Assembly (NCBI GenBank): GCA_025738555.1
Contig: JAOVFP010000007.1
Coordinates: 2,356,001 to 2,420,000 of the forward strand
Direction of reading: 5' to 3'
Length of the DNA: 64,000 nucleotides
From: Cyathus striatus
Lineage: Eukaryota; Basidiomycota; Agaricomycetes; Agaricales; Nidulariaceae
Positions 48,423 to 60,849 of the stretch are shown here, one piece after another. The position numbers were made by a program, and so were the translations under genes. The notes under the pieces are model-generated. The model saw nothing but the letters and a program-made list of their open reading frames with translations. It made no database searches and was not told where the DNA came from. The stretch's first letter is position 1; the number at the start of each line of letters is the position of its first letter.

Positions 48423-51054
48423 ATGTCCAGTCCAGCCTATCCTCCCATCGATCATTCAAAGGGTTGTGCAGTCAAAGATGAAGACATGGTGTATTATTTG
48501 CCAAACGCTTCTCATAACATTGATATCCCACCCAAGTTCAACCCCAATCGCTATCTCTTCCGAAGTGATGCCATCCTCAAAGACACCTACCAGACGCCTA
48601 TTTGGTGGTCAGATCCCTATGGCTGGATATTGTTTGTCCCCTGCATGCCATCCTTCACTGGGATATTTTCTTGCCTCGGTGGGGTTCCACAGATTGTATA
48701 TACTAGTCAAGATGAGACTCGTAATGTCAGCCAGGGTCAGACTAGCGAGGGTCAGGCTAGTTCACTATCATATGGGCTGGATGACGCAGTGATGCGAGAA
48801 TGGACCAGATTAGAGTCCCGTCTCATTTGTACGTTCAAACAACTTACCATGAAATATGGCAAGCTTGCCATTGCCCCTCCGCCCCCATCCTTTGCTGGCT
48901 ATAAACAACTACACTGGTCCAGAGAGATCGCATGAAGATGTGCTGAACGTTCACGCCAGTGGTTCGTTATGTGGATGGGAATTCTCTCATATGTGATCGC
49001 CTACATCAAGTATAATGCCATTGCTCCTGTTGCTCCAATGCATCCCAGCCAGTCCCTAGCTGGTATACATACCTTGCTAGTTGTAGCATTCCTGAAACAT
49101 GGCTCAATGGGATGCTTTCATCCACAATATACTCGTTTTCCCCATTTTGCCCTCATGCTGGTGTTTTAGTGCTACCCAGTGAAATTCAAGGGACTTGTTG
49201 CCCAAATTACACTTTCTTCCTCGACTTTTCTGTTCCGTACTGGTATCTGTGGGGAGCTTACGAACATCGCCGTATCCCTGACTCACAGTTCTTAAGGGCT
49301 CTGGCTCCTCCACTTTCTATTGTGAAGAACAACGGTTCCGTTACTTTCAGGCCTGATACCAAGATTTCACCAATCATTTGGAGTGAGCCATTAACCACTC
49401 AGTCTGACTCTCGTATGACTCCGCCACCCTCTCATCCCCCGCATCCTCCTTCATCCAATGCAAATTCTAGTGCAAAGCCTGCCTGGAAAGCATTTCTCGA
49501 ATCGCACAAAGCGCATTATGAGGCTAGGCATCGAATGGAGACAGATGCGCAACGTCAAGTTCACATAAATCATGAACAAGATTGAGGTTATGTTCACGCA
49601 CAGGTTTATGAGTGGCAGCGGGATGGTGATGACTACGTCAGAGTACGAGTTCACTCTAAATATGAGAAGGAGCTGGTGTTCGAACAGTTTAGTGAGCAGC
49701 AAATGGTGTATAATGCGTATGACAACAAGTGGGACTTATGCTATGAATTTGGACCTGATGCAGAATCAGATGAAGTAGAAGAGGATGATTATCCAGAGAC
49801 TGAATATGAGCAGTTCCATTCTGACCATTTCCAAGCAACTGCCGATTTTGAGCATGTCCCCCCTCCAACCCAAATTGAAGCTGATGATTCAGACCAACAT
49901 GCAGATGAGTATGAGTGTGAAGGGGACTATGTTTCCATTTACACTCTGAAATATATGTATGGGTTTACTCCTGGGGCCGCATTCCATCCAGGTCATATTG
50001 AATATAATTGGGAGCATTCCATGATGGCATTAGGCTATATCGCCAAAGTTACCCAACCTTCTCATGTTGATGATATAATTCCAATCATCCACTTGGCTGG
50101 TCCACTCTCATATGGCTACAGTCCACGTCTTGAACTATGGGATCTTTGCCCCAAAAACTGCCTACATCAACACATTGTAAGCCATTGTCGCATCATAAAA
50201 CTTTGGGACGTATACCTTGTCATTCCACCTTCTTCCAGCAGAGATGATCGGTTTCCATGGACTTTTGGTGCTAAAACAGCTCGAGATGTTCTCTATGCCT
50301 GCCACCTTCTGACTCATATAGATAGCATGAGCATTTACCAGGTGGCCTGGGAGTTTCTCGCTAGAGGAATTCCATTCCATACCTTCAATATGTCGTGTAC
50401 CCCTACCCATGTTCATTTGGACACCATAGCTGTGGCTGACTTTTGCCTCTCAGGCTATAGGTTCAGCTTGAATGACTATGCCTCATACCTACAAAGACAT
50501 GCAGCATTTCTTTCATCTCCTTGAGGGTGTGCAGCATTACTGATGGGAGGGATTGTTGGCTGCCTTGCATGTGAGCATGTGAGCTTAGATGGGGTGCTCC
50601 AAGGTCCATCATCTGCCGTTACCAATCAACATATTGGTGTAAAATATGTGAATTGGTCTGGCCTGGAATTCTGCGATGATGCACTGAAGACGAGATGGAT
50701 ATAATATGTGGCACATATCGTTGTTATACAGGTAAGTCATACTTTGGTAATTGTAATTGTAGCTATTGCTGATATTGAGTAGGGAACAGGAATCAGATTG
50801 CTGTGCGCTCTTGGTGGCCACTTCCCAAGCACTGGAGGAAGGATAGCAATGGAATGAACTGGGGGTATTGGACGCCTTGGTATGAGGTTTGGTACAGGGG
50901 GCGACTGGAGGAATTAGAACAGCTTGGACGACCTCTGACTGGTACGGAATGGCGGTCAAAGCTGAAGTCCAGCCCTTATTCACGTACACTTGTGCAAACG
51001 GTGGAATCTGAGTCGCTACGATACCTTGAGAACTATATTGATGCTGCAAATTAG
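48423..51054 (+). pseudogene. Large CACTA-associated protein (about 830 codons), broken
   Basis: Starts MSSPAYPPIDHSKGCAVKDE and includes DTYQTPIWWSDPYGWILFVP and SLSYGLDDAVMREWTRLESR. Then TGA at about 48933, continuing RCAERSRQWFVMWMGILSYV. A frameshift at about 49060 leads into WYTYLASCSIPETWLNG. After a Pro-rich stretch there is a second TGA at 49583, then KWDLCYEFGPDAESDEVEED and YGFTPGAAFHPGHIEYNWEH, ending that frame at 50524. Continuation at about 50535 reads LLMGGIVGCLACEHVSLDGV, shifts frame near 50690, then MDIICGTYRCYTG, a 51-nt intron (50732-50782) and SWWPLPKHWRK...WNWGYWTP, with stop at 51054. A very common but functionally uncharacterised agaricomycete protein family linked to such transposons (recognised from memory). 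Confidence 0.6.
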
Positions 51055-51126
51055 TAACACACTGTATATTTGTATTAAATGTATATAATAAACAATATAT
51101 TGTGCCATTCATTTGGATATGCTGAT

Positions 51127-51574
51127 GGACGCTGAGGATGGATGCTGGTGTCCTTGCCAGCGGGCGCTGAGCATGCACTAAGTTTTCCTGAAGTGAAAAC
51201 TTTAGATTTTAGTAAGGTTTTCCCAACGTCAAAATCTTTTGGGAAAATTAAGCATTTTGTTTTAAGCAAAACTTAGATAAAATGTTGACTTTTGCACTGG
51301 TTTTGCGGTCACGCAAAACAATAAATTTTGTGTGAGGTCAAAACAAGTTCACAACATTACATTTGACACTTAATTTGATGAAGCTAAAATTAGAACAAAA
51401 AGAATCATTTGTATTTATACAAAATATGTACAAAATGTAACATTTGTTTACGATTTTGCATCAGCCAATAGTAATAATTTTGCGACAGCCAAAATGTTTA
51501 GTCAATATTTAAAATAATTGAGGTCGAATTTGGATGAATTTTGCGAACGGCAAAAAAGTCGGCAGCCAGGAGTG
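51127..51574 (-). repeat. CACTA-like element, right TIR
   Basis: Inverse of the left TIR, about 448 bp, terminating GGCAGCCAGGAGTG at 51574, then TSD TAT. Confidence 0.85.
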
Positions 51575-51577
51575 TAT

Positions 51578-52620
51578 CGTTCTCCAAGAGGTCACAATTT
51601 CATAATAAGATTAAATGATATAATAAGTTTTATAAGCTTATAATCCATTAAGTAAAATAGATATATTATAATACTCTGCTGTTTGTCTTACAGGACTTTT
51701 AGAGCATGGAGCTTGACATATAATGTGTTATAAGGCATCCAGTCACGACCCGCAACTATACCCAAGGATCCGTGTTCAATTTAAGGCGGCTGGTGCCTTA
51801 AGGCCTTACAGTGCACCATAATTCTTTGTGTGGCAAACTAGGTTTTCGTGACATAGGCAGTATCCTCTCGACGAAGAAATTGTGCGAGTAGCCGGCACAT
51901 CCGTCCGACTTCCAGATCCTGGTGAGCTCGCATTCGAGGTGAACTGAGGGGGAATACGAAGCTGATATTCTCTGAGTGTAGGTACGACATTTATGTACGG
52001 TGTAATAAATGAAATGTTATGTGAATGACAGCATGTAAGCAACGAGGTACGGAGATGAAAAGTATGAAAACCGCATTTTTGCGGTGCAAGCAGAACGCAT
52101 GCTCTACAGTTCAATTTAATGCCCATTAATACTACTGATGCCTTAAGGCATTCCAATGCGTTGTAATGCCTTGTGTGGCAAACTAAGTTTTCGTGACATA
52201 TTCGTGAGTTGTTCTATCTCCACAAGTACCATTGGACTATACATCTCAACCCGTCGTCATTTGCTATCCTGTCCCCACGTCAGCGCAACTTCTCATCTAT
52301 CTTCTATCCAACTAATACCCGTATGATACGCTTCAGAGCTATCAGCTGCATCCTCTTACTCATCTCACCCAACAGGCAAATACACAAGTTCAAGTTCATT
52401 GTTGAAACTTCGCCTACGCTTTCACTAGAGTACGAAAGTTGGAGGAGGAATGCTGAGTGTTGCTAGGTTTTTGTTGTTTTCCTCGAGCGGACGTGTCCTT
52501 TACGTTATGGGTCATAACACATCAAGGGAGAAGAGAATCATACTTATTGATACCTTCGTCAACTTAGTTATCGGAAGCATCAGTTTACTGGACTAGATAG
52601 TATTCGAGAACCTTCGGCTG
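51578..52620. other. Right flank of CACTA element, no gene; 60-bp direct repeat
   Basis: About 51795-51855 and 52142-52200 share a direct repeat (TGTGTGGCAAACTA, then GTTTTCGTGACATA) 346 bp apart. It may be a small solo element or tandem remnant. Frames here are short and unrecognised. Confidence 0.4.
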
Positions 52621-52659
52621 GTCTAGTTTTTGCTGAATGTATCTGTGCCTTTAAAATAC

Positions 52660-55300
52660 CTATGCAGCCTCCTAGAGGAGGAAACGTAAAACATGAGAAG
52701 ATACACTCCCTCCTCCCCCTTCCTCCTGAATGATGCATCCAAGGCGGCCCCACGCTCGTCCTCCAACATGTATACACCTCACAATGTCCCAACACCAGTA
52801 CTACGCTCGCAGGCCCCACAAATAGACACTGCGGTAAACTACCCAACTAAGCATGAGCACCGACTGCGAGAGGGGGAAGGAGGTGACGAGGGACGAGGGG
52901 AAGAATGTCGTTATCGTTGGACTTTCAGTGCATGCTGTCCATGAGCTAACTGAGTGCTATGAACTAACGAAGGCGTTTTACAGTGAAGAGGGGGCGATCC
53001 ACAGGGAAGTGGGTGCTTACCGCATAATCGTCACCCTGCCTAATCCTGGTTCCTGATGTTCTTCGCACGAATCGTAGACAAAGGTGATTAGATATAATTT
53101 TGGGATATGATTATGCCGCTTGGTGCACTGGGGTTGGCCAGTAGAGGGTGATTGATTAGACAGGAGATAGGAGAATGAGCTGGTAGAGTGTTATTTAGGG
53201 GATAGAAGGGCAAGGGAGGAGACAGAGGTCCGACGTATGATGCAGTACATTTGAGTTCTCTAGACTTCACGCGAGGACTGCTCTAGCCCTCTTTGATAGT
53301 GATGAACCGCTCTGCCTCCACCTATTAGGGTTACCGAGCGTAAGCGTGACTCTGAGTGGGAAGTGAAAACGGCCATGTAGAGACTCAGTCAAATCTCTCA
53401 GGCGTTTCACAACATTGTCCTTGCTAAACACATCGGAGCGTCATGTTCAACTCCGCCTCTGGCCATGTTAATCAAATGATACAGCTCACTCAAATGAGGA
53501 GCATACAACATGGGAAGATACACCTTCCCCCCCTCTTCGTCCTCCATGTTACACTCAACGCGGCTCGTTCCTCAGACGCCAAGAGTTACTACCCCTCACC
53601 ATATCTCAATCTCGCACCCCCACTAGCACGCTTAAAAAGCGGACTCTGCTGCTGCAGTGGTAGAAGGATAAGCTAAATCGGCAAAGTTCGAATGCGAAAG
53701 TGGGCTAGCGGAGACGAGAGAGGGAGCATCCCATATGTTGGACTTCTCGGTGGGCGATCCATGGGGAAGTGAGTCGTCAGCAAGAGTGTGGTGCGTATGG
53801 CTTGGAGGAGCGCCTCTTGCGGAGTTGGAAAGGTGTAACGCGGGGTTGAGCTAACACGATTGGGAGACTGCGCCTCAGGGGCTTATCATAGTCTACGAAG
53901 TGTGTGAGTAATAAGTACGATTAAGTGCGAGGGAGGGATGGAGTCAGACGAGATGTAGGAGAGCGAAAGCGAGAAGTAAGTGACACACAGCGCGTGAGCT
54001 TGAGGGAATGAGGGATCTAAGCATTTGTCTGTCATATAGAGGGGAATGCAGCGAATAGATCGTCTGTTTTACGATCACATCAGTGTATGCAGTGGTATGG
54101 GGAAAAACACGTACCACTAGTCCATAGAAATCCGCCTCCTATGTAGCCTTCTGAGAGTAAGCAGTGTGGTGCCAGCGCCGAATACGAATGTGATTAAGTG
54201 GAACGAGACGAGTGATATGTCACATATCGTTGTGCATGCTGACGTATGCAGCGTCACCTGGCCATGAGCTAAGTGAGTGGCAGGGAGAAGAAGAAACATG
54301 GGATGTCGAGGAGGGGGTCTTCAGGAGAGTGTGGGTGGCCAGGGCGAATGTACGGTGCATGGGCATGGTAACGCAGCGTTGTGTCGCGCTGAGATGGGGG
54401 CCGAGTACGGGGTTATGCTAGCCATGTTGGAGGAATTGCTTGTGGGGGTGAGCATGGTCTGTAGATGTGAACGTAAGAGTGTGGAGAGAGGGAGGGGAGG
54501 GAGTGGAGAAGATAGAGTATTGGAGAGGGGGGAGGGATTGTACTAAGACGTGCGAGGGGGAAAGGGGAGAAGTGGGAAGGGGTGAGGACGTATGAAGCTT
54601 GAACTTGAGTTCGACTAGGTGGAGATATATAGTCGTTTTGCTGTCCTGCGCCAGGAAATGCGTGGAATAGATGTATCCTCTGTGGTACAATCAGATCAGT
54701 ATATGTTGTAGAGGATAAGAAACACGCACCACCCGCCAATTCCCATCCTGTCCAATCCTGCCCTTCCTTCAACGACGGATCAGATAAGTATCTTCTTGAA
54801 GAGAGCGCCTTCGAGTCGCAGCGTTGGAGTTGTAGTCGCAATGACTCAGTCGTGTTGAGAGAGGAAAGGGGAAGTCCTAGACACCCCCGGACTTGATGTT
54901 CGAGCGCAAATTCAACGTATCTGCCTTTGTAGCGTCCCCATTAAGCCTTGTCGAATAGAATTGTTGCTTATAAGAGTTCGACATCCAAATTCAAGAGGGA
55001 GAAAACGACTTGTGGTCACTAGATCGCGGTGACGACCGTGAGGCTCAAAGTAAAGTTCAGAGAAGGATGAACAGACTAAGCGGAAGTGAGAAGGCGCGGG
55101 TTGCCGAGCGTGTGATTTCTGCCCTACCGGCGCCTTTCGGCCGTAACATTGAATCGATAGCTGATCAAGCGAGAGGCGTTGATGGAAAGGAGACTTGGGA
55201 GCTTTATAGATGGCCTGGTACGTTACAAGTTACACTGCGTTTTAAAACAATTTGTGGATCGAGATGTTAGTAGTAGACAAGAGATGGCTTGTTGTAGAGA
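52660..55300 (+). repeat. Repeat A, copy 3 (fragmented, partly tandem)
   Basis: CpG-rich with several overlapping partial copies. GGAAGATACACTCCCTCC-type blocks occur at 52690 and 53510. Blocks like 785-910 occur at 54030-54140 and 54600-54720. The block like 1720-1790 (GGGAGCTTTATxGA...CTGGTACxTTA) is at 55198-55262. No gene is supported; overlapping frames on both strands at 54212-54841 are not coding. Confidence 0.5.
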
Positions 55301-55640
55301 GAGACAGCAGGGGCTACCGCACGGATATGGAGGGGGAGGAGCGGGATATGTGGAGGGAGGATGGGATGTAGGGCGGGAGGGCAGGGGTATACTGTATATG
55401 GGATAGGTTCGGAGTAGGGAAAGGTGTCTGACATCGCTCAATTGTGCCCGTTATATCTTGAATACACTTGATTGTGCTTTACGGTGCTCGATTCTATGGT
55501 TATGTAGGATAGACAGGGAATATATAATCTATTTTATCTTTATCCTAGCTTGATTTCATCTCGACCTGGCTTGAATAAGTTGGATTCAATCGAGCATATG
55601 AAAAAAAATCAAGCCGGAGCGAGCGTCAACGATCCAGCTG

Positions 55641-55898
55641 ATGTCAATTGAATCTGCTCGCTGTGGCTTGTTTACAGCTCTTCCTTCGCTCGATCCCGCT
55701 GGACCGAATTTTCACTGGGGTTTAATGGCTACTGAAGATGAGTGTGCTGGTGCGAATGATCTCGATTCATCAGTTATGGAGGATATGATAACGACAGGAC
55801 AGCATGATACTCTAGAATCACTAATAGATATATCAGATTGTACTTGGCATTCATATACACACACACAATTGTCTGATGACAAGGATATCTACAATTAA
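55641..55898 (+). CDS. Hypothetical small ORF, 85 aa
   Basis: ATG to TAA: MSIESARCGLFTALPSLDPA..., acidic C-terminal half (ECAGANDLDSSVMEDM). No family recognised. It ends exactly where the MITE at about 55899 begins, so it may be an exon of a gene truncated by that insertion, or chance. Confidence 0.2.
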   Translation: MSIESARCGLFTALPSLDPAGPNFHWGLMATEDECAGANDLDSSVMEDMITTGQHDTLESLIDISDCTWHSYTHTQLSDDKDIYN

Positions 55899-57812
55899 GG
55901 TAGAGGACATCTGAATCTGTCACCCCTTACATAATCCAAATCTCATACTGAAATTCCTTCCTCACACATCATTTATATGTAAATCTAACTCCAACATTTG
56001 ATAACTTTTAGCAATTGGATCAAAATGTTGGAATTTATTTTCTGAAAATCTGACTACAGCTGGAGTAATTTAAGAAACATTTTTTTGAGTACAAAGTGGC
56101 ATAAAACATCATATAAATGCATTTCCATATGTTTGGAAGGCATTTTGATTTTTTGACCTCGAACATTTTGCGCCTTACATAATACAATTATGATTACGTA
56201 ATGTTTAACACGTGATATATAGTAACGCTTTGTCACAGCTTGTGACATTGAGAAAGGTACAAGCTGAGTGTTGTTCACTTTTTCAATGCATTAGTTAGTA
56301 CAGTCACATTTTTGGGCTTTTATATGCATATCTAGCTTAGGTAGCCTTGAGCTTTCATAAAAGTAGAGCCCTAAATTTTTTTTTTTTCGGAAACCCAGGG
56401 ATTTTGCGCCTCTTGGCGCTTACTAAGCTGCTTACATAAAGGTGTCAGGTTTAGATGTCCTCCAGGCTCCTAAAACCAGCACTCTCGTATCTCGCAACAA
56501 CCTCCTTAGGTAAACAAGGGCAAATATTTGCTTAAGGCAAATAAACCTAAGGAGGTTGTGCTCGATAGAGCGGCTGGCATAAGTGGTCACCGAAGTTTCC
56601 CCGCGGACCCTTTCCATCAACAGGGAAATCGACGGCGGGGCACGCCGCATTCCCACCTCATACCTATGTACTCGCGCTCATGAACACCAATTATCAACAA
56701 TTATTTGAGCCTCATACTCTCCGTGTACTTATTCTCAAACGCACAAATAATTTAATTTTGGTCTTTCTTTGTTGACTGCAGTAAGTACTTGCCTTTCATA
56801 GACTTACAAGTGTGACTGATGAAAGTACTTACCTTTTAAATACAGTATGTATATGAAGCTTTGAAGCCTGAGGCCTGAGCCTTTCAGCTAACTGGCATTC
56901 ACTTATTTGGCTGTTGTTTAACTGTCTGTGGAGTACACACTGTAGTACCTGAAGAAAACTTAGAGTAATTAACTAGGTAATTGTAAGTAAATAATTCAGT
57001 ATGTACAAGTAAGAAACTCACCTCAGCGTCGTGAACAATTGCTGAGGTGTACTAGCTAAAGTACATAGGCTTATATACATTATGGGTCCTTTACTCCTAG
57101 ATAAAGGAGTAAACTACATAGGAGGGAATGTGTGTGGCACAGAGTGTGCTGTGCAGCGCAGCAACAGTACAAGATAATAAAGTATTAGAATAAAACACAG
57201 GGCAGTATAGTGAAACATAGAGAGATACAATATATACAATATATTACCTTGCTGTGCGATGATCATATGACCTTGGTGGCGAGGTGGTGGTTGCTGAGTG
57301 AATATAAGCGGGCGTGGTCTAATGAAAAACAGGAGTGCGAGTCGAACTTGAAGGTGTTTGCATATCCAACAGTACCTGCTTTATTTTTTATCTTTCACTT
57401 CAATTCATATAAGTATATGTAGGCCGGTAATTTCGACACATCCAGTACATTTTATTACTTCATAATACAAATACTATTACTGCAATCAACAAAGAAAGAC
57501 CAAAATTAAATTATTTGTGCGTTTGAGAATAAGTACACGGAGAGTATGAGGCTCAAATAATTGTTGATAATTGGTGTTCATGAGCGCGAGTACATAGGTA
57601 TGAGGTGGGAATGCGGCGTGCCCCGCCGTCGATTTCCCTGTTGATGGAAAGGGTCCGCGGGGAAACTTCGGTGACCACTTATGCCAGCCGCTCTATCGAG
57701 CACAACCTCCTTAGGTTTATTTGCCTTAAGCAAATATTTGCCCTTGTTTACCTAAGGAGGTTGTTGCGAGATACGAGAGTGCTGGTTTTAGGAGCCTGGA
57801 TGTCCTCTACCT
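55899..57812. mobile_element. MITE, about 580 bp, split by a nested element
   Basis: The left end GGTAGAGGACATCTGAATCT (55899) is mirrored by GATGTCCTCTACC ending near 57812. The rest of the right TIR (inverse of ATCT..CTGTCACCCCTTACATAA) lies just left of the nested insertion at about 56430-56453. Without the insertion, the element would be about 570 bp. TA or TTA may be the TSD (55896-55898 / 57812-57814), not certain. Confidence 0.6.
56463..57798. mobile_element. 1.34-kb TIR element with near-identical 320-bp TIRs and 9-bp TSD
   Basis: Starts CAGGCTCCTAAAACCAGC at 56463 and ends with its inverse at 57798. GATGTCCTC lies on both sides (56454-56462, 57799-57807). The TIRs (56463-56782, 57479-57798) look identical by eye over almost their full length, so insertion is recent. 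Each TIR holds a strong hairpin, AACCTCCTTAGGT ... ACCTAAGGAGGTT. The 0.7-kb centre has no recognisable transposase, so it is non-autonomous. The 9-bp TSD suggests a Mutator-like parent. Confidence 0.85.
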
Positions 57813-57949
57813 TATATTTGAATCTATGCCAAATAGATACCTACAATGCATTGTCACAGAGGTAAATCGAGTACACCTCGAGCTACCTTGAGGTGAATTA
57901 GCCGAGACCTTGGTACGACCTCACCTCACCTCGCGGCAACACTAGTAGT

Positions 57950-58511
57950 AGTAGGTCAGGAACTATTCCCACAGTCATTTAGGTGGGTCCGCTCTATACA
58001 TTGCAACTTCCAGTCTCAACCTTCTTCATTCCACTACGACATATAATACGACATAGAAAAGCTCGCTTCCTACTGCTATTGGTTGCTTTCCCTTTAGCAT
58101 CTCTGTATCACCAAAACGAAAATTATGATCTTGCACTTTGATCAGAAGAACAGAGTCGCAAGTACTTCGAGTACATATCTTAGGCTTACCGATAGGTCGA
58201 TTGTTTACTGGCATCATCCACGCGAAGATGAACGACTATAATAATGGTATACTTGCTTTATCAAACCGAGCGCTGTATGTGAATGTTGTACATATAATTA
58301 GCTCTTTAACGCCGACAGCGTGAATACCACTGTTGTAATCGGCGTTCAAAACGGAACTAAAATAATCATTATCAGCCAAATCTACGACATCCGCGTATGC
58401 CTGAAACAGATTAGAAAGATAGTGTTTAATTATATAAGAGGCTGCGTCACCCACTGGTATCATATAAAAACAGCAAATTCATTGAGCAGTTTATTTCCCT
58501 TCGCTTTCAGC
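57950..58511 (+). promoter_or_regulatory. NLR2 upstream region with TATA box
   Basis: 57965-58010 matches repeat A, and 58195-58511 matches 1991-2307. TATAAAAA at 58463 sits 49 bp before the ATG. CpG is common here (cgcgaag, gccgacagcg) and rare in the gene body. Confidence 0.55.
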
Positions 58512-60846
58512 ATGGCCTCCGGAGTATTTCAAAACGCGAGCAACTTCGTGCAATATCAGCCAATGATGATAGATCAGGTAGACCATCTCTGAGAGTGTAT
58601 ATCTATACTGTGTTCAAAATATTTAATATTTCAGGTCAACATAAACAATAATGGACGACTATCTCCAATACAACAAGCATCTCCGTGTACAAGCCAAATG
58701 TTCACAGGACAAGAACAATATCTTGATGCTTTGAAGAAACATTTTAAGCCTGAGATTTCATATGATTTAGCAAGAAAATATTTTCTTCTGTATGGAATGG
58801 GAGGTATTGGGAAAACTCAAATCTGTTTAAAGTATATAGATGACACAGAAGACTTGTAAGTCACTTTGAATTTTCTTTTAAAAAAATGTTAACTATTTTG
58901 TTACTTGTAGCTATGAGTACATGTTTTGGATTGACACCTCTTCAGATGCAACTGTGATACAGAGTCTTAGGGATATCTTCAAGACTTATCTTGCTTCTCA
59001 GACAGTGGAGTTTTCACCAGCTGTTGTTCTCAATTGGATATCTATCCAAAAGTGCAGATGGCTGATGATATTTGATAATGCTGATGGTTCTCCAAAAACT
59101 GTGGAGGGCTTTCTTCCATCTAAAAATAAAGGAAATATCTTGATCACAAGCAGAAATCAAGAACTGAAAAAAGTAACCACAGTTGAAAACTCAATGGAAG
59201 TTACAGAGATGAGTGAAGATACCTCTATACATCTTCTTTTAAAAGTTTGTGGACTCTCTCAGCAATTTGAGTCATATGAATATGTGGCCAAAGAAATAGT
59301 TTCAGTGCTTTATGGGCTTCCACTTGCAATTGATCATGCAGGTGCATACATACTATCTGGAAGTTGTCATATTACTGAGTTTCAGAGTGTTTACAAGAAG
59401 CACAGAGCAAAGTTAATGAACAATAAAGCATTTTGTGGTGCATCAAGGTATGACAAGACAGTTTATGGCACTTGGGAGATTTCTTTTCAAAAGATAGTAG
59501 AAATATCGGAAGATATAACAAATTATGACAAAGCATGTGCAGCCAAATATGCAGTAAATTTGATAAATATGTGTGCCTTTCTTCATCATGAAAACATTCC
59601 TCAAATTATGTTTCAACGGGCTGCTGAGAACTACCATGCAGCACTTGCTGAATATCCAAATGAAGCCCATTTTTCTTTCATAAGAAACATGAATGAAAAA
59701 TTATTCAATTTTAGTGATGATAAAAAATGGAATAATATGGTGTTTAGTGAAGCAATTGCAATGCTCATGTCATATTCATTAATAAAAAAACACATAGGCA
59801 CAAAATATCATAGCTTACACCCTGTAGTTCAGCATTGGTGTCAAGATAGATTATCAATGGTTGAAAAAAAATTCTGGATTTTGAATACAGGTGGAATAGT
59901 AGCAACTTCAATAAGATTTGAGGATGAAATTGAGGAATATACATATAGCCAAGCAATTGTGGTTCATGTTATTAATATTCTATCAAATGAAGATGAATTA
60001 TATGGTCATAAAGACTATATGCTTCTATGGAAGTTAGCTTGTGTATTAGCAAAAACTGGCATGCACACAATAGAAATGAATGTAAAAGAAAGAATACTAA
60101 ATATAACAAAGCAAATTTATACTCAAGAGCACCTTCACACCTTTGGAAGTATGGCAAATCTTGCACATACATATGCAAACCTTGGAAAATTGAAAGAGGC
60201 AAAGGAATTACAAGTGCCAGTACTAGAATTCAGAACCAGAGTACTGGGAAGAGAGCATCCTAACACCCTTAAGAGTATGGTAAATCTTGCATGTACATAT
60301 GGAAGGCTTGGTAAATTTAAAGAGGCAGAGGAATTGGAAGTGTCAACCCTAGAAATCAGTACCAGAGTATTGGGAAAGGAGCATCCTAACACTCTTAAGA
60401 GTATGGTCATTCTTGCATGGACATATGCAAACCTTGAAAAATGGAAAGAGGCAGAGAAATTAGAAGTGCCAGCCCTAGAAATCAGTAACAGGGTTCTTGG
60501 GAAAGAGCATCCTGAAAGCCTTAGAATTATGGCAAATCTTGCACTTACATATGCAAACCTTGGAAATCTGAGAGAGTCAGAGGAATTAGAAGTGCTAGCC
60601 CTGCAAATCAGTACCAGAGTTTGGGGAAAAGAGCATCCTGAAACCCTTAGAATTATGGCAAATCTTGCATTTACATATGAAAGCCTTGGAAAATGGAAAG
60701 AGGCAAAGGAGTTAGGAGTGTCAGCTCTAGAAATAAGTACAAGAGTTCTGGGAAAGGAGCATTCTGAAACCCTTAGAATTATGGGTAATCTTGAAAATAC
60801 ATACAGAAATATTGAAAAATTGAAAAGGCTGAATTATTGGATGTAG
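58512..60846 (+). CDS. NB-ARC/TPR (NLR-like) protein, 740 aa, three exons, paralogue of NLR1
   Basis: Exons 58512-58577, 58635-58855 and 58911-60846; introns of 57 and 55 nt; joined frame open to TAG. Exon 2 has exactly the length of that in NLR1 (221 nt). Motifs: P-loop GMGGIGKTQ (residues 76-84), WLMIFDNAD, GNILITSRN, GLPLA, LHPVVQHW, then five full TPR units and a degenerate sixth from residue 501. The main size difference from NLR1 is the number of TPR units (5 versus 9). Residues after EHP (N, N, E, E) and the LEIS(T/N)RVLGK ending are homogenised within this gene and differ from NLR1. No separate effector domain is seen at the N-terminus. Two CG were noticed in exon 3 (about 59507 and 59617). 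Confidence 0.9.
60124..60840 (+). repeat. TPR repeat array of NLR2
   Basis: Five full 126-bp units plus one partial, ending in ENTYRNIEKLKRLNYWM. The last unit degenerates much as in NLR1 (TTYRSIEEFQKTK), suggesting a conserved terminal unit with expansion upstream of it. Confidence 0.85.
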
Positions 60847-60849
60847 TAG

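Larger units (their letters stand above)
36671..51574. mobile_element. CACTA/EnSpm-like transposon, 14.9 kb, complete ends
   Basis: Both ends read CACTCCTGGCTGCCGAC inward, in TIRs of about 450 bp, flanked by the 3-bp TSD TAT (36668-36670 and 51575-51577). The CACT-type terminus plus a 3-bp TSD is diagnostic for the CACTA superfamily, and the transposase remnant is of the Tnp2 (Transposase_21) kind. Gene order: transposase (-), accessory coiled-coil protein (-), Cys-rich protein (+), WD40 protein (-), TE-associated protein 1 (+), TE-associated protein 2 (+). All long genes have stops or frameshifts. CpG is retained, so the copy is younger than its neighbours, but it is dead as sequenced. Confidence 0.85.

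Noticed and set aside
56432..57865. Paired frames MGMRRAPPSISLL... on both strands
   Set aside because: Duplicated by the 320-bp TIRs of the young element. They cross its border into unrelated sequence.
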